From Corynebacterium minutissimum (GTDB lineage Bacteria > Actinomycetota > Actinomycetes > Mycobacteriales > Mycobacteriaceae): a stretch of 64,000 bases of DNA. The notes under the pieces were generated by a model, which saw only the letters and a list, made by a program, of their open reading frames with translations, ran no database searches and was not told the origin of the DNA. Where the stretch lies: NCBI RefSeq assembly GCF_000805675.1, contig NZ_JSEF01000005.1:114562-178561 (forward strand). Reading direction: 5' to 3'. Below, piece after piece: positions 33,997 through 43,757 of this stretch; within the stretch, counting starts at the first letter, position 1; each line of letters starts with the position of its first letter. A program made the position numbers and the translations under genes.

Positions 33997-36333
33997 ATGA
34001 CCATTTCAGTGAGAGACGCGCATCTACACAACCTTCGCAATGTCGACGTCGACATTCCCCGCGGCAAGCTCGTGGCGGTAACGGGCGTGTCGGGCTCCGG
34101 TAAGTCCTCTCTGGCATTCGGCACTATCCACGGTGAGGGCCAGCGCCGCTACCTCGAGTCGGTGGCACCTTTTGCTCGCCGCCTCATTGCTTCTGTCGTG
34201 GATCCGCAGGTCGGCGGTATCGATGGCCTGCCGCCGACGGTGGCGCTGCAGCAATCGGCATCGGCAGGTGGCGCACGCTCCACAGTGGGTACCATTTCCG
34301 CCATCTCCAACTCGGTGCGCCTTTTGTACTCACGGTGTGGTGACAACCCCGAAGGGTTGTACTCGGATTCCTTCTCACCCAATACTCCGGAGGGCATGTG
34401 CCCAGAGTGCCAAGGCACCGGAGTAGTCCACGAGCCGACGGAAGCCTCCATGGTTCCGGACCCCTCCTTGAGCATCGAAGAAGGTGCTATCAAGGCGTGG
34501 CCCGGTGCCTGGGCGGGCAAGAACTTCCACGACATCTTGGAGGAGCTGGGCTACGACCTAGATTCGCCGTGGCGAGACTTACCGCAGAAGGACCGCGACT
34601 GGATTCTCTTCACCGAAGAGCGCCCGGTTGTCACCGTCAAACCGCACCGCGGTGCAGACCAGATCCAACGCAACTACGAAGGTACGTGGCGCTCCGTGGC
34701 GTCCTATCTGCGTAAGACTTACGCGGAGACGAAGTCGGACACGCTGCGTGCGCGCACGTTGAGTTTTATGGAATCCCATGAATGCACCATGTGTGAAGGC
34801 CGCCGCCTCAATCCGCGGGCACTCAAGGTGACCTACGCTGGGCTGCCTATCGATGCTTTTAATAACCTTCCCCTCGCTGAGACCCTCGAGCTTCTTCAGT
34901 CGCGGTCCCCGCAGCCGAATGATGCAGAAGACTTGCTGCTCAAAACGATTCGCCCGGCCCTGGAATCCGCGCTGGAATTAGGGCTGGGACACCTGAGCCT
35001 GGACCGTCCTACCGAAACTCTCTCCGCCGGCGAGGCACAGCGCCTGCGCCTAGCCGCGCAGCTGCGCTCGGGCCTTTTTGGCGTGGCCTACGTCTTGGAT
35101 GAGCCCTCTGCGGGACTCCACCCGGCGGAGCGCGATGCTGTCCGGGATATCTGCCGCCGCTTCATCAGCGAGGGCAATTCCGTCCTCTTGGTGGAGCACG
35201 ACATGACCTTGGTCAAGGACGCGGATTGGCTGGTTGACGTCGGGCCACTGGCCGGCGAGCGCGGCGGCCAGGTGGTGTACTCGGGGACCGTTGCGGACTA
35301 TGATGCTGATACCCCCACCGCCCGTGCGTTGGCGCGCCCGCATCCGGAGCCCAAGTCGGAACCGCGCCAGGCTCATGGTGAGGTGGAACTGCGCAACGTG
35401 CACTCGAATAACATCGACGGTCTCGTCGTGAGCTTTGGTCTGGGCCAGTTCACCGTCCTGACTGGGCTTTCGGGATCCGGTAAATCCACACTGCTCCACG
35501 TTCTTGAAGAAAAACTCACGGGCGAGGACAGCCCACAGGCCGTCAAGCGCGTGGTGTCCATTACCCAGAAACCCATCGGCCGCACGCCGCGCTCCACCGT
35601 CGCCACGTATACCAACCTCTTTGACAACGTGCGCAAGCTCTTCGCTGCCACTCCGAAGGCGAAGAAAAAGAAGTGGACGGTCTCTCGCTTTTCCTACAAC
35701 GTGAAGCAAGGCCAGTGCCCCACCTGTGGTGGTGCGGGCCAGATTGAGGTCGAGCTCGTTTTCCTCCCCGGCTCTTACACGCAGTGCCCGGACTGCCAGG
35801 GCAAGCGCTATAACGAGGACACCTTGTCCATCCGTTGGAAGGGCTACACCATCGCGGATATCTTGGACCTCACTGTAGAGGAGGCCCTCGAGGTCTTCGC
35901 CGAGGAGGAACCGATCCTCCACGCCGTCCAGACCCTTGATGCTGTGGGTTTGGGCTACCTGCGCTTGGGCCAGGGTGCCCCGGAGCTTTCCGGTGGCGAA
36001 GCCCAGCGCATCAAGCTGGCCACCGAGTTGCAGCGCTCGCGCAACTCACGCCGCGGACACACTGTCTACTTGCTGGATGAGCCCACGACGGGGCTGCACC
36101 CGTCCGATATTGACCTGCTCATTAAGGAACTGCATTCGCTGGTGGACGCGTCCCACACCGTCGTCACCGTGGACCATGATCTTCACCTCATCGCCGGCGC
36201 AGACCGCGTCATCGAGATGGGCCCTGGTTCCGGTGCTGAAGGCGGAAAAATCGTGGCAGACGGCGCGCCGGGTGACGTTGCCAAGGGCGAAACACCTACT
36301 GGCCGGGTCTTGAGCGGCGTAGGCACACGTTAA
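33997..36333 (+). CDS. UvrA-like ATPase lacking the UvrB-binding region
   Basis: A 778-residue protein with two UvrA-type cassettes: Walker A GVSGSGKSS (residues 30-38) and GLSGSGKST (about 490-498), signatures LSAGEAQRLRL and LSGGEAQRIKL, and zinc modules CPECQGTG and CPTCGGAG with CPDCQGKRY. True UvrA is about 940-950 residues; the part inserted in the first cassette, including the UvrB-binding domain, is short here. Such UvrA2/DrrC-like proteins have been linked to drug and damage tolerance, not classical repair. TAGGCT (33984-33989) ends seven bases before the ATG, so a leaderless mRNA is likely. Confidence 0.85.
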   Translation: MTISVRDAHLHNLRNVDVDIPRGKLVAVTGVSGSGKSSLAFGTIHGEGQRRYLESVAPFARRLIASVVDPQVGGIDGLPPTVALQQSASAGGARSTVGTISAISNSVRLLYSRCGDNPEGLYSDSFSPNTPEGMCPECQGTGVVHEPTEASMVPDPSLSIEEGAIKAWPGAWAGKNFHDILEELGYDLDSPWRDLPQKDRDWILFTEERPVVTVKPHRGADQIQRNYEGTWRSVASYLRKTYAETKSDTLRARTLSFMESHECTMCEGRRLNPRALKVTYAGLPIDAFNNLPLAETLELLQSRSPQPNDAEDLLLKTIRPALESALELGLGHLSLDRPTETLSAGEAQRLRLAAQLRSGLFGVAYVLDEPSAGLHPAERDAVRDICRRFISEGNSVLLVEHDMTLVKDADWLVDVGPLAGERGGQVVYSGTVADYDADTPTARALARPHPEPKSEPRQAHGEVELRNVHSNNIDGLVVSFGLGQFTVLTGLSGSGKSTLLHVLEEKLTGEDSPQAVKRVVSITQKPIGRTPRSTVATYTNLFDNVRKLFAATPKAKKKKWTVSRFSYNVKQGQCPTCGGAGQIEVELVFLPGSYTQCPDCQGKRYNEDTLSIRWKGYTIADILDLTVEEALEVFAEEEPILHAVQTLDAVGLGYLRLGQGAPELSGGEAQRIKLATELQRSRNSRRGHTVYLLDEPTTGLHPSDIDLLIKELHSLVDASHTVVTVDHDLHLIAGADRVIEMGPGSGAEGGKIVADGAPGDVAKGETPTGRVLSGVGTR

Positions 36334-36356
36334 GGACGCACGATAAGGTGAATCCC

Positions 36357-36950
36357 ATGACCAACCACAACGGCGAGAACGAGACGCGCCAATTCAACCG
36401 CGTCAACGGTGACAACGAAACCCGCCAATTCGGCGCACCCCAGCCGGGCCTGGGCAACCAGCAGCCCCGCCAGCAACCACCGCAGCGCCCCCAGCAGTAC
36501 TTCCCAGAGCCGGGTTCCCAGAACTCGTCGGGATTCGAGCAGAACTACCAGCAGCCGCAGTATGACCCGGTGCCTTCGAGCTACCAGGTAGAAGAGCAGA
36601 AGAAGAGCGGAAGTGCACTGGCCTACGTCTTTGCCGCAATCGCAGCCATCGCGGTTGTGATTGCCGGCATTCTCTTCTTCCTCTGGCGCGGCGCTGCGGA
36701 GGATGCCAACAAACCTGCTCCGGAGCCTGTTACCGAGACTCAGACCGTGACCACGGAGGTTCCCACCACGGTGACGACCACAAAGGACGCACCGCGAGAG
36801 GAAGATTCACCGGAGCCGCCGGCGGACCTGCCGACCGAACTCCCGCCGGAGCTGCAGGACCAGATGGATGAGAGCGGATCCGACTTCGAGAGCTTGCTCA
36901 ACGAGCTCCTTGGTGACCTTGAAGCGAACGGTGGCGGGGAAAATGTCTAA
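36357..36950 (+). CDS. Single-helix membrane protein with acidic outer part
   Basis: A 197-residue protein. The cytoplasmic N-terminus is rich in Asn, Gln and Pro with two near-identical NETRQF units; one helix (about residues 84-107: LAYVFAAIAAIAVVIAGILFF) is followed by a Thr/Val-rich and then Asp/Glu/Pro-rich outer segment. TAAGGT (36344-36349) ends seven bases before ATG 36357, so I prefer that start over GTG 36348. It overlaps menD by eight bases. The NETRQF repeats could be binding sites for a forkhead-associated or similar partner, but that is a guess. Confidence 0.7.
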   Translation: MTNHNGENETRQFNRVNGDNETRQFGAPQPGLGNQQPRQQPPQRPQQYFPEPGSQNSSGFEQNYQQPQYDPVPSSYQVEEQKKSGSALAYVFAAIAAIAVVIAGILFFLWRGAAEDANKPAPEPVTETQTVTTEVPTTVTTTKDAPREEDSPEPPADLPTELPPELQDQMDESGSDFESLLNELLGDLEANGGGENV

Positions 36951-38640
36951 CACTGATACCGCTGCCTCAACGGAGCAGCCGGAGTCGATGGAGTTGGCCC
37001 AGGCATTGGCAGCTCAGCTCTCGCGGCACCTTACCGATGTCGTGCTGTGCCCCGGTTCGCGCAATGCGCCGCTCGCGCTGGCGTTGCTCGTGCGCCCCGA
37101 TATTCGCGTGCATACCCGCCTGGATGAGCGCTCGGCGGCTTTTGCTGCCTTAGGTTTGGCGCGCGTGCAGCGTCGCCACGTGGGCGTTGTCATGACGTCC
37201 GGAACTGCGGTGGCCAATACGCTGCCCGCGATGGTGGAAGCGCACTACTCGCACACCCCGCTGGCGGTCATCAGCGCAGACCGCCCTGCACGCATGGTGG
37301 GAACCGGTGCGTCCCAGACCATTGAGCAGCAGGGCATTTTTGGTGTCTATGCCTCCACCACCCAGGTGGAAAAGACCAGCGATGCTCCGCTCATCGCTGA
37401 GCGTTTCCTCGCTGACCGTCAGGTGCACATCAATGTGGCCTTTGATGTCCCGCTGGTGGGGGAAGAGCTGCCGGGCCCGCCGAGTGATGTCACGCAGCAT
37501 CGCGCTCGGACCCCGCGCTGGTCCAACCACGGTGAGGTCGCCGTGGACCTGAGCCGCAACACGCTCGTCGTCGCGGGCGACGAAGCCTGGGAGGTGGAGG
37601 GCCTCGAGGATGTGCCGACCATTGCCGAGCCCACCGCACCGGCGCCTTATCACCCGGTACACCCAGCCGCCGCGCACCTCTTTCGCTGCGCGCAGGTCTC
37701 CGCCAATGACTACGTGGTCAACACCAAGGTGGAGCAGGTCATCGTTGTTGGTCACCCCACCCTGCACCGCGGGGTACTGGCGCTGCTGAATGATCCCGAT
37801 ATTGATCTCATCTGCTTGTCCCGTACTGAGGATTTCACCAACCCCCGTGGCGAGTCCGCGCAGCTGGGCACCACGGTGAAGACCAGCGGCGAGCCTACCC
37901 GGGACTGGATGAAGATCTGCGAAGGTGCCGCCCAGATGGCCGCCGATGGCGTGCGCGAGGTGCTCGCGGAGTCCGTCGGTGAAGAGACTACCGGCGAGGA
38001 AGCTAAAGACTCCGACATCGGCTTTACCGGTCTGCACGTGGCCGCCGCGGTGGGAGACACCTTGTCCGTGGGAGACGTGCTGGTGCTTGGCGCATCGAAT
38101 CCGGTGCGAGATGCCGCCCTCATCGGCCTGCCCTTCGACGGTGTGGAGACCTACTCGCCGCGAGGTGCTGCCGGCATTGACGGCACGATTGCCCAAGCCA
38201 TCGGAATCGCGCTGGCTACACAGTCCCGTGAGGCAGATGCGCCGCGCGCGCCGCGCACCGTAGCGCTCATGGGGGACGTGACGTTCCTGCACGACGCCAC
38301 CTCGCTCATCCTCCCCGAGGACAATCCGCGCCCGGAGAACCTAACCATCGTCGTCTCAAACGACGACGGCGGCGGAATCTTTGAATTGCTTGAGCAGGGC
38401 CGTGAGCCGCTGCGCGCATCCTTCGAGAAGGCGTTTGGGACGCCGCATGGGGTGGGCGTCGCCAAGCTTGCGGAAGCCTGCGGTGCCGACTACCGCGAGG
38501 TGAGCTCGGCGCAAGAGCTTCTCGACGTCCTCGCGGAGCTCAAGGAATACTCCACCGGCATCACCGTGGTGGAGGCCCACACCACGCGGTCCTCGCGGCG
38601 CGCACTGCAGGAGGCGCTGGCGGCCAAGGTGGGCCAGTAA
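36943..38640 (+). CDS. menD: SEPHCHC synthase (menaquinone)
   Basis: The thiamine diphosphate enzyme that adds a succinic semialdehyde unit from 2-oxoglutarate to isochorismate; 565 residues. The N-terminal VLCPGSRNAPLALAL is the family hallmark; MTSGTAVANTLPAMVEAHYS carries the pyrimidine-binding part, and SNDDGGGIFELLEQG the diphosphate-binding GDG-like site. It overlaps the preceding gene by eight bases. The downstream DUF3592 protein starts one base after its stop. The same order menD-DUF3592-glycosyltransferase-menG is found in mycobacteria. Confidence 0.95.
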   Translation: MSNTDTAASTEQPESMELAQALAAQLSRHLTDVVLCPGSRNAPLALALLVRPDIRVHTRLDERSAAFAALGLARVQRRHVGVVMTSGTAVANTLPAMVEAHYSHTPLAVISADRPARMVGTGASQTIEQQGIFGVYASTTQVEKTSDAPLIAERFLADRQVHINVAFDVPLVGEELPGPPSDVTQHRARTPRWSNHGEVAVDLSRNTLVVAGDEAWEVEGLEDVPTIAEPTAPAPYHPVHPAAAHLFRCAQVSANDYVVNTKVEQVIVVGHPTLHRGVLALLNDPDIDLICLSRTEDFTNPRGESAQLGTTVKTSGEPTRDWMKICEGAAQMAADGVREVLAESVGEETTGEEAKDSDIGFTGLHVAAAVGDTLSVGDVLVLGASNPVRDAALIGLPFDGVETYSPRGAAGIDGTIAQAIGIALATQSREADAPRAPRTVALMGDVTFLHDATSLILPEDNPRPENLTIVVSNDDGGGIFELLEQGREPLRASFEKAFGTPHGVGVAKLAEACGADYREVSSAQELLDVLAELKEYSTGITVVEAHTTRSSRRALQEALAAKVGQ

Positions 38641-38641
38641 G

Positions 38642-39085
38642 GTGACCAGGCGGCGGGTGCGCCAGATCATCCTGGTGCTCTATGCGGCGGCGCTGGTGGG
38701 CATGGCGGGAATGGTCATTGGGCCTTTTCTCAACGACCGCGCTATTAACGCCAACCCCGGCCGCGCGCTGGCCACGGTGACTGATGTGGGCCGTCTGCGC
38801 ACCTTCGTGGACTTCCAAGACGGCGAGGGCATTTATCACTCCCCGCCGACCGGTCTGCTCTATCCCACTGGCCTGGGAGAGGGCCAACAGGTGTGGGTAC
38901 TCTACGCCAAGAACAACCCTGACCTGGTGAAAGTGGAGGGACGTGAGTGGACGCTCTCTATTATCCCGGGGTTGTCGTCGGCACTCGTGGCCACGCTGAT
39001 CGCCGGCGCGTTGTGGTGGGGGAGTGGAAAAATTAACCGGAATTTAGCGCATCCGTTACCAACGGAGAACTCGGACAAGGAATGA
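38642..39085 (+). CDS. DUF3592-type membrane protein
   Basis: A 147-residue protein starting at a GTG just after menD. Two helices (residues 9-30 and about 105-128) flank an outer domain with RALATVTDVGRLRTFVDFQDGEG and a GxGEGQQVWVLYAKNNPD motif, typical of DUF3592. Its stop overlaps the next ATG by four bases. In the syntenic mycobacterial locus the same small protein lies in this position; no function is proven. Confidence 0.85.
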   Translation: MTRRRVRQIILVLYAAALVGMAGMVIGPFLNDRAINANPGRALATVTDVGRLRTFVDFQDGEGIYHSPPTGLLYPTGLGEGQQVWVLYAKNNPDLVKVEGREWTLSIIPGLSSALVATLIAGALWWGSGKINRNLAHPLPTENSDKE

Positions 39086-40293
39086 TGGGGCGCATGCGTG
39101 TAGCTATCGTCGCGGAATCCTTCTTGCCTAACGTCAACGGTGTGACCAACTCCGTGCTGCGCGTGCTCGAATACCTCCACGAGCACGGACACGAGGCCAT
39201 TGTCGTTGCCCCCGGTGCCAGGGATGGCCAGGAGGAAATTCCTGACTACTTAGGGTTCAGCATCGTTCGCGTCCCCACCGTGCGGGTGCCGCTGGTGGAT
39301 TCCCTCCCCGTGGGCGTGCCCACGAGCGCTGTGGACGAAGCACTCCGGGCCTTTAAGCCGGACATTATCCACCTTGCCAGCCCGTTCGTTCTCGGCGCGG
39401 CGGGAGCCTTCTCCGCGCGCCAATTGCGCATCCCGGCCGTGGCTTTGTATCAGACAGACGTGGCAGGATTTGCTACTAAATACCACGCTTCCGCCCTCGC
39501 TTATGGCGTGTGGGAGTGGCTGCGCACCATTCACAACGCCTGCCAGATGACCCTCGCGCCGTCGTCGCTCACCATTGCTGACTTGGAGAAGCACCACATC
39601 AAGAACGTGCGCCATTGGGGCCGCGGCGTGGACTCGGAGCGTTTCCATCCGTCGAAGCGCTCGGACGCGCTGCGCCGCGAGTGGGAGCCGACCGGCCGCA
39701 AGAAGATCGTCGGCTTCGTCGGCCGCTTGGCCGCGGAAAAAGGCGTGCACCGTTTGTCGGCGCTTAATGATCGTGAGGATATCCAGCTCGTCATCGTTGG
39801 CGATGGCCCTGAACGCCCGCTGCTGGAAGCGCAGCTGCCCAGTGCGGTCTTTACTGGAGCACTTGGCGGTGAGGAACTCGATGCGGCTTATGCTTCCCTC
39901 GACGTCTTCGTCCACGCCGGCGAGTTTGAGACCTTCTGCCAGGCCATTCAGGAGGCGCAGGCTTCCGGTGTGCCGACCATCGGTCCGCGTGCGGGCGGCC
40001 CGGTGGACCTCATTGAGGAGGGCTATAACGGGCTGCTTCTCGACGTTTCAACGTTCGTCGAAGACCTCCCCAACGCCGTCGATGCGCTGCTTAACCCGGA
40101 GATCCACGAGGAGCTGCGCGCGAATGCTCGCGAGTCCATCTCGACCAAGACGTGGCCTGCGCTGTGCGAGCAGCTGCTGGGCTACTACGAAGAGGTCTTG
40201 GAGGATGTCCGCGAGGTGCCCCTCACCATCTTGGGCCAGCGCCCAGAGCTGCCGCGTTGGGCCGCTCGCGCTCTTGGTGCACGCGTAGCCTAG
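39082..40293 (+). CDS. mgtA: GDP-mannose-dependent mannosyltransferase MgtA
   Basis: A 403-residue GT4-type (GT-B fold) transferase. The N-terminal [20 protein letters not shown] carries the nucleotide-sugar glycine region; the C-terminal EX7E motif is in [16 protein letters not shown]. In corynebacteria the ortholog at this location (next to menD and menG) mannosylates glucuronosyl diacylglycerol on the way to lipomannan-like glycolipids; mycobacteria have the same gene order. Three ATGs (39082, 39085, 39094) lie close together, so the exact start is uncertain. Confidence 0.82.
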   Translation: MMGRMRVAIVAESFLPNVNGVTNSVLRVLEYLHEHGHEAIVVAPGARDGQEEIPDYLGFSIVRVPTVRVPLVDSLPVGVPTSAVDEALRAFKPDIIHLASPFVLGAAGAFSARQLRIPAVALYQTDVAGFATKYHASALAYGVWEWLRTIHNACQMTLAPSSLTIADLEKHHIKNVRHWGRGVDSERFHPSKRSDALRREWEPTGRKKIVGFVGRLAAEKGVHRLSALNDREDIQLVIVGDGPERPLLEAQLPSAVFTGALGGEELDAAYASLDVFVHAGEFETFCQAIQEAQASGVPTIGPRAGGPVDLIEEGYNGLLLDVSTFVEDLPNAVDALLNPEIHEELRANARESISTKTWPALCEQLLGYYEEVLEDVREVPLTILGQRPELPRWAARALGARVA

Positions 40294-40304
40294 ACTTGGC
40301 TTTT

Positions 40305-40994
40305 GTGTCTAAGGCAGATCTGGATAAAAAGCCCTTCGATGTCGCGCGCATGTTTGACGCGGTGGGCAAGAAGTATGACATCACCAACACGGTGCTGTCC
40401 TTTGGCCAGGACGCGCGCTGGCGCCGTCTGACCCGCGAGCGGCTCAACCTTAAGCCGGGGGAGAAGCTTCTCGACCTCGCCGCCGGTACCGCGGTGTCCA
40501 CCGTGGAGCTAGCTAAGTCTGGCGCGTGGTGCGTGGCTTGTGACTTCTCGCGCGGCATGCTGGCGGCCGGTAAGGACCGTGACGTGCCCAAGGTCGCCGG
40601 CGATGGCATGCGTCTGCCGTTTGCCGATAACACCTTTGATGCGGTGACCATCTCCTATGGCCTGCGCAATATCCACGATTTCGAGCTCGGTTTGCGCGAG
40701 ATGGCCCGCGTGACCAAGCCGGGTGGGCGCTTGGCGGTCGCGGAGTTTTCCAAGCCCGTCATTCCGGTCTTTGGCACCGTGTACAAGGAATATCTGACCC
40801 GCTTGCTGCCGCCGATTGCCAAGGTGGTCTCCTCCAACCCGGAGGCCTACGTTTACCTCGCAGAGTCCATTCGCGCATGGCCGGAGCAGCACGAGCTAGC
40901 CGCCGCCATTAACCGCAATGGGTGGGAGCAGGCAGGCTGGCGCAACCTGACGTGCGGCATCGTGGCGCTGCACTCAGCGGTTAAACCGGCTTAA
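40305..40994 (+). CDS. menG: Demethylmenaquinone methyltransferase
   Basis: The final step of menaquinone synthesis: methylation of the naphthoquinol ring with S-adenosylmethionine. A 229-residue UbiE/MenG protein; motif I is [15 protein letters not shown], the acidic cofactor contact is ACDFSRGML, and the family signature [12 protein letters not shown] is present. The gene starts at GTG 40305; TAGACT (40291-40296) ends eight bases before it, again leaderless-looking. It starts 11 bases after mgtA and runs convergent towards menJ. Confidence 0.93.
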   Translation: MSKADLDKKPFDVARMFDAVGKKYDITNTVLSFGQDARWRRLTRERLNLKPGEKLLDLAAGTAVSTVELAKSGAWCVACDFSRGMLAAGKDRDVPKVAGDGMRLPFADNTFDAVTISYGLRNIHDFELGLREMARVTKPGGRLAVAEFSKPVIPVFGTVYKEYLTRLLPPIAKVVSSNPEAYVYLAESIRAWPEQHELAAAINRNGWEQAGWRNLTCGIVALHSAVKPA

Positions 40995-41015
40995 GGGGCC
41001 TAAGTCCCACAGGCC

Positions 41016-42242
41016 TTAGGCCCAGAGAGGGGTATCGCGGCGCAGCGCGGACACCGCGCCACCAGCGAGCCGCCAAGCGCGGGCGATGAGGTCCTTGTCT
41101 TCTTCCGTAATGAGGTTGCCCATCAGGCGCGCGGCGGCAGGCATGAGCATGCGGCCGACCGGACCGCGCATGGCGACGGGCCCGGCAAGCGGCAGGAACT
41201 GCGGGTAGGTCAGAAGGCGCGCGGCCGTGCGAGCCAGCAGGAAAGCTTCTCCGTACTCGGCGTGTAGGCGATCTGGCCAGGCCAAGGTGAGATCCTTCGT
41301 GCCGAGCATGTCGACGGCGAGAGCGGCCGTTTCCAAGCCATAGTCAATACCTTCGCCGTTGAGCGGGTTGACGCAGGCGGCGGCATCACCGATGAGCATC
41401 CAGTTCGCCCCCGCGACACCGGAGACTGCGCCGCCCATGGGCAACATCGCTGAGGCGACGTCGCGGAGCTCGCCTAGGCCCCAGTCCGCTCGCTGTTGAT
41501 CGGCGTAGAAACTCAGGGCCTTCTTCGTGTTGAGGCGAGCTGGCCGGGAAGCTGTGGAGAGCGCGCCGAGGCCAATGTTGACGCCCTGACCGAGCGGGAA
41601 AATCCAGCCGTAGCCGGGCTGGACCACGCCATCGGCGTCCTTAAGCTCGACGTGGGAGTGCATCCACTCCTCGTCATCGTGCGGGGAATCGGCATAGGCG
41701 CGCGCGGCGATGCCGTAAACCTCATTGCGGTGCCACTGGCGGCCCAGCTGCTTGCCAAAGGTGGAACGTACACCGTCCGCGACAATGACCCATTTGGCAC
41801 CTACGCGCTGCTGGTCTACGGCGAAAGAGGTGAGGCGGTTGCCTGTAAGTTGTGGGTCGGTAGCGGTGCCGGTGAAAAGACGCGCACCGGCGTCCTGGGC
41901 GGCGGTGACCAGGAGCGCGTCAAACTCGTAGCGCGGTAGGGCCGTTCCTTCCTGCGAGGGATACGTTGCCGGCCATGGTGCAGTAACCGAACCGCTAAAG
42001 CCATGCAGCTTCAGCCCACGGTTGCGGTAGGAGGCGTTGACCTCGATGCCGAGAAGATCCAGCTGATGCATGGCGCGGGGAGTGAGGCCATCGCCGCAGG
42101 TTTTATCGCGGGGGAAGGGGGAGGCGTCGATAAGCACGGTATCGTGGCCGGCTCGCGCGGCATGGATAGCGGCTGCGGCACCAGCGGGGCCCGCACCGAC
42201 AACAGCGACGTCTGCATGGATGGAATCGATCTGCTCCGACAT
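41016..42242 (-). CDS. menJ: Menaquinone reductase, geranylgeranyl reductase family
   Basis: A 408-residue FAD protein: VAVVGAGPAGAAAAIHAAR (dinucleotide fold), FPRDKTCGDGLTPRAM (family signature) and GDAAACVNPLNGEGIDYG (second FAD motif). In mycobacteria MenJ saturates one isoprene unit of menaquinone, and the gene lies at the same position, between menG and a polyprenyl synthase, so the same role is likely (MK with a partly reduced chain). I start at ATG 42242 rather than 42254. It is divergent from the synthase gene with about 100 bases between. Confidence 0.9.
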   Translation of the reverse strand: MSEQIDSIHADVAVVGAGPAGAAAAIHAARAGHDTVLIDASPFPRDKTCGDGLTPRAMHQLDLLGIEVNASYRNRGLKLHGFSGSVTAPWPATYPSQEGTALPRYEFDALLVTAAQDAGARLFTGTATDPQLTGNRLTSFAVDQQRVGAKWVIVADGVRSTFGKQLGRQWHRNEVYGIAARAYADSPHDDEEWMHSHVELKDADGVVQPGYGWIFPLGQGVNIGLGALSTASRPARLNTKKALSFYADQQRADWGLGELRDVASAMLPMGGAVSGVAGANWMLIGDAAACVNPLNGEGIDYGLETAALAVDMLGTKDLTLAWPDRLHAEYGEAFLLARTAARLLTYPQFLPLAGPVAMRGPVGRMLMPAAARLMGNLITEEDKDLIARAWRLAGGAVSALRRDTPLWA

Positions 42243-42348
42243 GGGGACTATCATTGCACGGGATAGTGGCCTTGAGTGTGTTGAGGGCCGTGCTATGGGC
42301 TACGGTAAGTAAACACTAGGATTTTTGAGTTAATAAGGAACGCGTTTA

Positions 42349-43353
42349 ATGTCACACGGCCAAACTCGCGCCAAGCACGTGAACTTGGGGGATGCGCAGC
42401 TCACCGAGCGTATCAACGCCGGGATGACTGCCGTTGAAGATCTGCTCAGCGCGGAGCTCGACCGCGGGCAGGACTTCCTCAAGGAGAAGGTACGCCACCT
42501 CTCGATGGCTGGTGGTAAGCGTTTCCGTCCGATGATGGCGCTACTGGCCTCCGAATTCGGTGAGCGCCCAGAGTCTCCTGAGGTGATCAAGGCAGCCACG
42601 GCTGTGGAGATGGTGCACGTGGCCACGTTATATCACGACGACGTCATGGATGAAGCTGACCGTCGCCGCGGTGTGGAATCCGCTAACTTCCGTTGGACGA
42701 ATTCCGTGGCGATTCTGGCTGGCGACGCCCTGCTGGCGCATGCTTCGCGGCTGATGAGCCAGCTGGATACGCACACCGTCGAGCACTTTGCCGAGACCTT
42801 CGAAGAGCTCGTTACCGGTCAGATGCGTGAGACAATCGGCGCCGGTGAGGCCAATGCGGTGGAGCACTACACGGCGGTTATTCGGGAAAAGACCGCCGTG
42901 CTTATTGCCTCCGCCGGCTATCTGGGTGCTTATCACTCGGGTGCAGGCCCCGAGCAGTGCGAGGCCCTGCGCCAAATTGGCTCTGCCGTGGGCATGATTT
43001 TCCAGATCGTGGACGACATCATTGATATCTTCTCCGACCCTGAGGAGTCCGGAAAGACGCCGGGAACCGACTTGCGCGAGGGCGTTTTTACGCTCCCAGT
43101 GCTCTATGCCTTGGAGGAAGAAGGTGAGGTTGGTGACGAGCTGCGTGGCTTGCTCACGGGCCCGCTGACTGATGATGCCTCCGTGGACCGCGCCATCGAA
43201 TTGTTGTGGAAGTCCACCGGCCGCGACAAGGCCATGGCGGATGTCAACGCCTACCTGCGCGTGGTGGAAGACCAGCTCTCGCTCTTGCCCGAGTGCACGG
43301 CGAGTGAGGCGCTGCGTCAGCTCGCGGATTACACGGTCCAGCGCGTGGGCTAA
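42349..43353 (+). CDS. Long-chain polyprenyl diphosphate synthase
   Basis: Makes the isoprenoid tail for menaquinone from isopentenyl units. 334 residues; the first Asp-rich motif is LYHDDVMDEADRRRG and the second DDIIDIFSD, both complete, with GKRFRPMM near residue 50. AAGGAA lies 12 bases before the ATG. Chain length cannot be predicted surely by eye; the residues before the first motif (VEMVHVATLYHDD) lack bulky aromatic stops, which fits a long chain product. Linked to menJ and menG, so it probably supplies menaquinone rather than decaprenyl phosphate. Confidence 0.9.
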   Translation: MSHGQTRAKHVNLGDAQLTERINAGMTAVEDLLSAELDRGQDFLKEKVRHLSMAGGKRFRPMMALLASEFGERPESPEVIKAATAVEMVHVATLYHDDVMDEADRRRGVESANFRWTNSVAILAGDALLAHASRLMSQLDTHTVEHFAETFEELVTGQMRETIGAGEANAVEHYTAVIREKTAVLIASAGYLGAYHSGAGPEQCEALRQIGSAVGMIFQIVDDIIDIFSDPEESGKTPGTDLREGVFTLPVLYALEEEGEVGDELRGLLTGPLTDDASVDRAIELLWKSTGRDKAMADVNAYLRVVEDQLSLLPECTASEALRQLADYTVQRVG

Positions 43354-43381
43354 TTGAGGCTCCTGCCAGCTGATTTGCATG

Positions 43382-43410
43382 TTGGGCGGGACTTCGTAGT
43401 AAAGTACATA
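43382..43410 (+). promoter_or_regulatory. tRNA-Tyr promoter
   Basis: TTGGGC at 43382-43387 and TACATA at 43405-43410 with a 17-base spacer; transcription would begin about 12 bases before the tRNA. Confidence 0.6.
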
Positions 43411-43429
43411 ACCGCACTCACGAGTGCAT

Positions 43430-43511
43430 GCCAGGTTGCCCGAGCGGCCAAAGGGAGCGGACTGTAAATCCGCCGGCATTGCCTTCAGAAGTTCGAATCT
43501 TCTACCTGGCA
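43430..43511 (+). tRNA. tRNA-Tyr (GUA)
   Basis: The acceptor arms GCCAGGT (43430-43436) and ACCTGGC (43504-43510) pair perfectly, with discriminator A. The anticodon loop reads CTGTAAA, giving GUA for tyrosine. The long variable arm makes it a class II tRNA, as expected for bacterial tRNA-Tyr. CCA is not encoded. Confidence 0.95.
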
Positions 43512-43519
43512 CAGAATGA

Positions 43520-43554
43520 ATCCCGCAGACACAGAAATGTGCCTGCGGGATTTT
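43520..43554 (+). terminator. Terminator after tRNA-Tyr
   Basis: ATCCCGCAG (43520-43528) and CTGCGGGAT (43543-43551) form a nine-base stem, extended inside by ACACA/TGTG, followed by TTTT. Confidence 0.85.
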
Positions 43555-43757
43555 GCGTTGCGTGGGGGACGCGATCGCGGGCGCATGGGGGCTGGGGCGG
43601 CCTAGGGTGGCGTTGAGGGGGTGTTTAAACGCTTCTTCTAAAGGCTTAAAAACACTAACTATGCTGGCGATTTGTGTTGTTTACGCGTTTCGGGTTAATC
43701 TTTTCAAGGCTTCAACGAGAGCACAGCGGAGATAATCCGTTACTCAAATGAGGCTGT

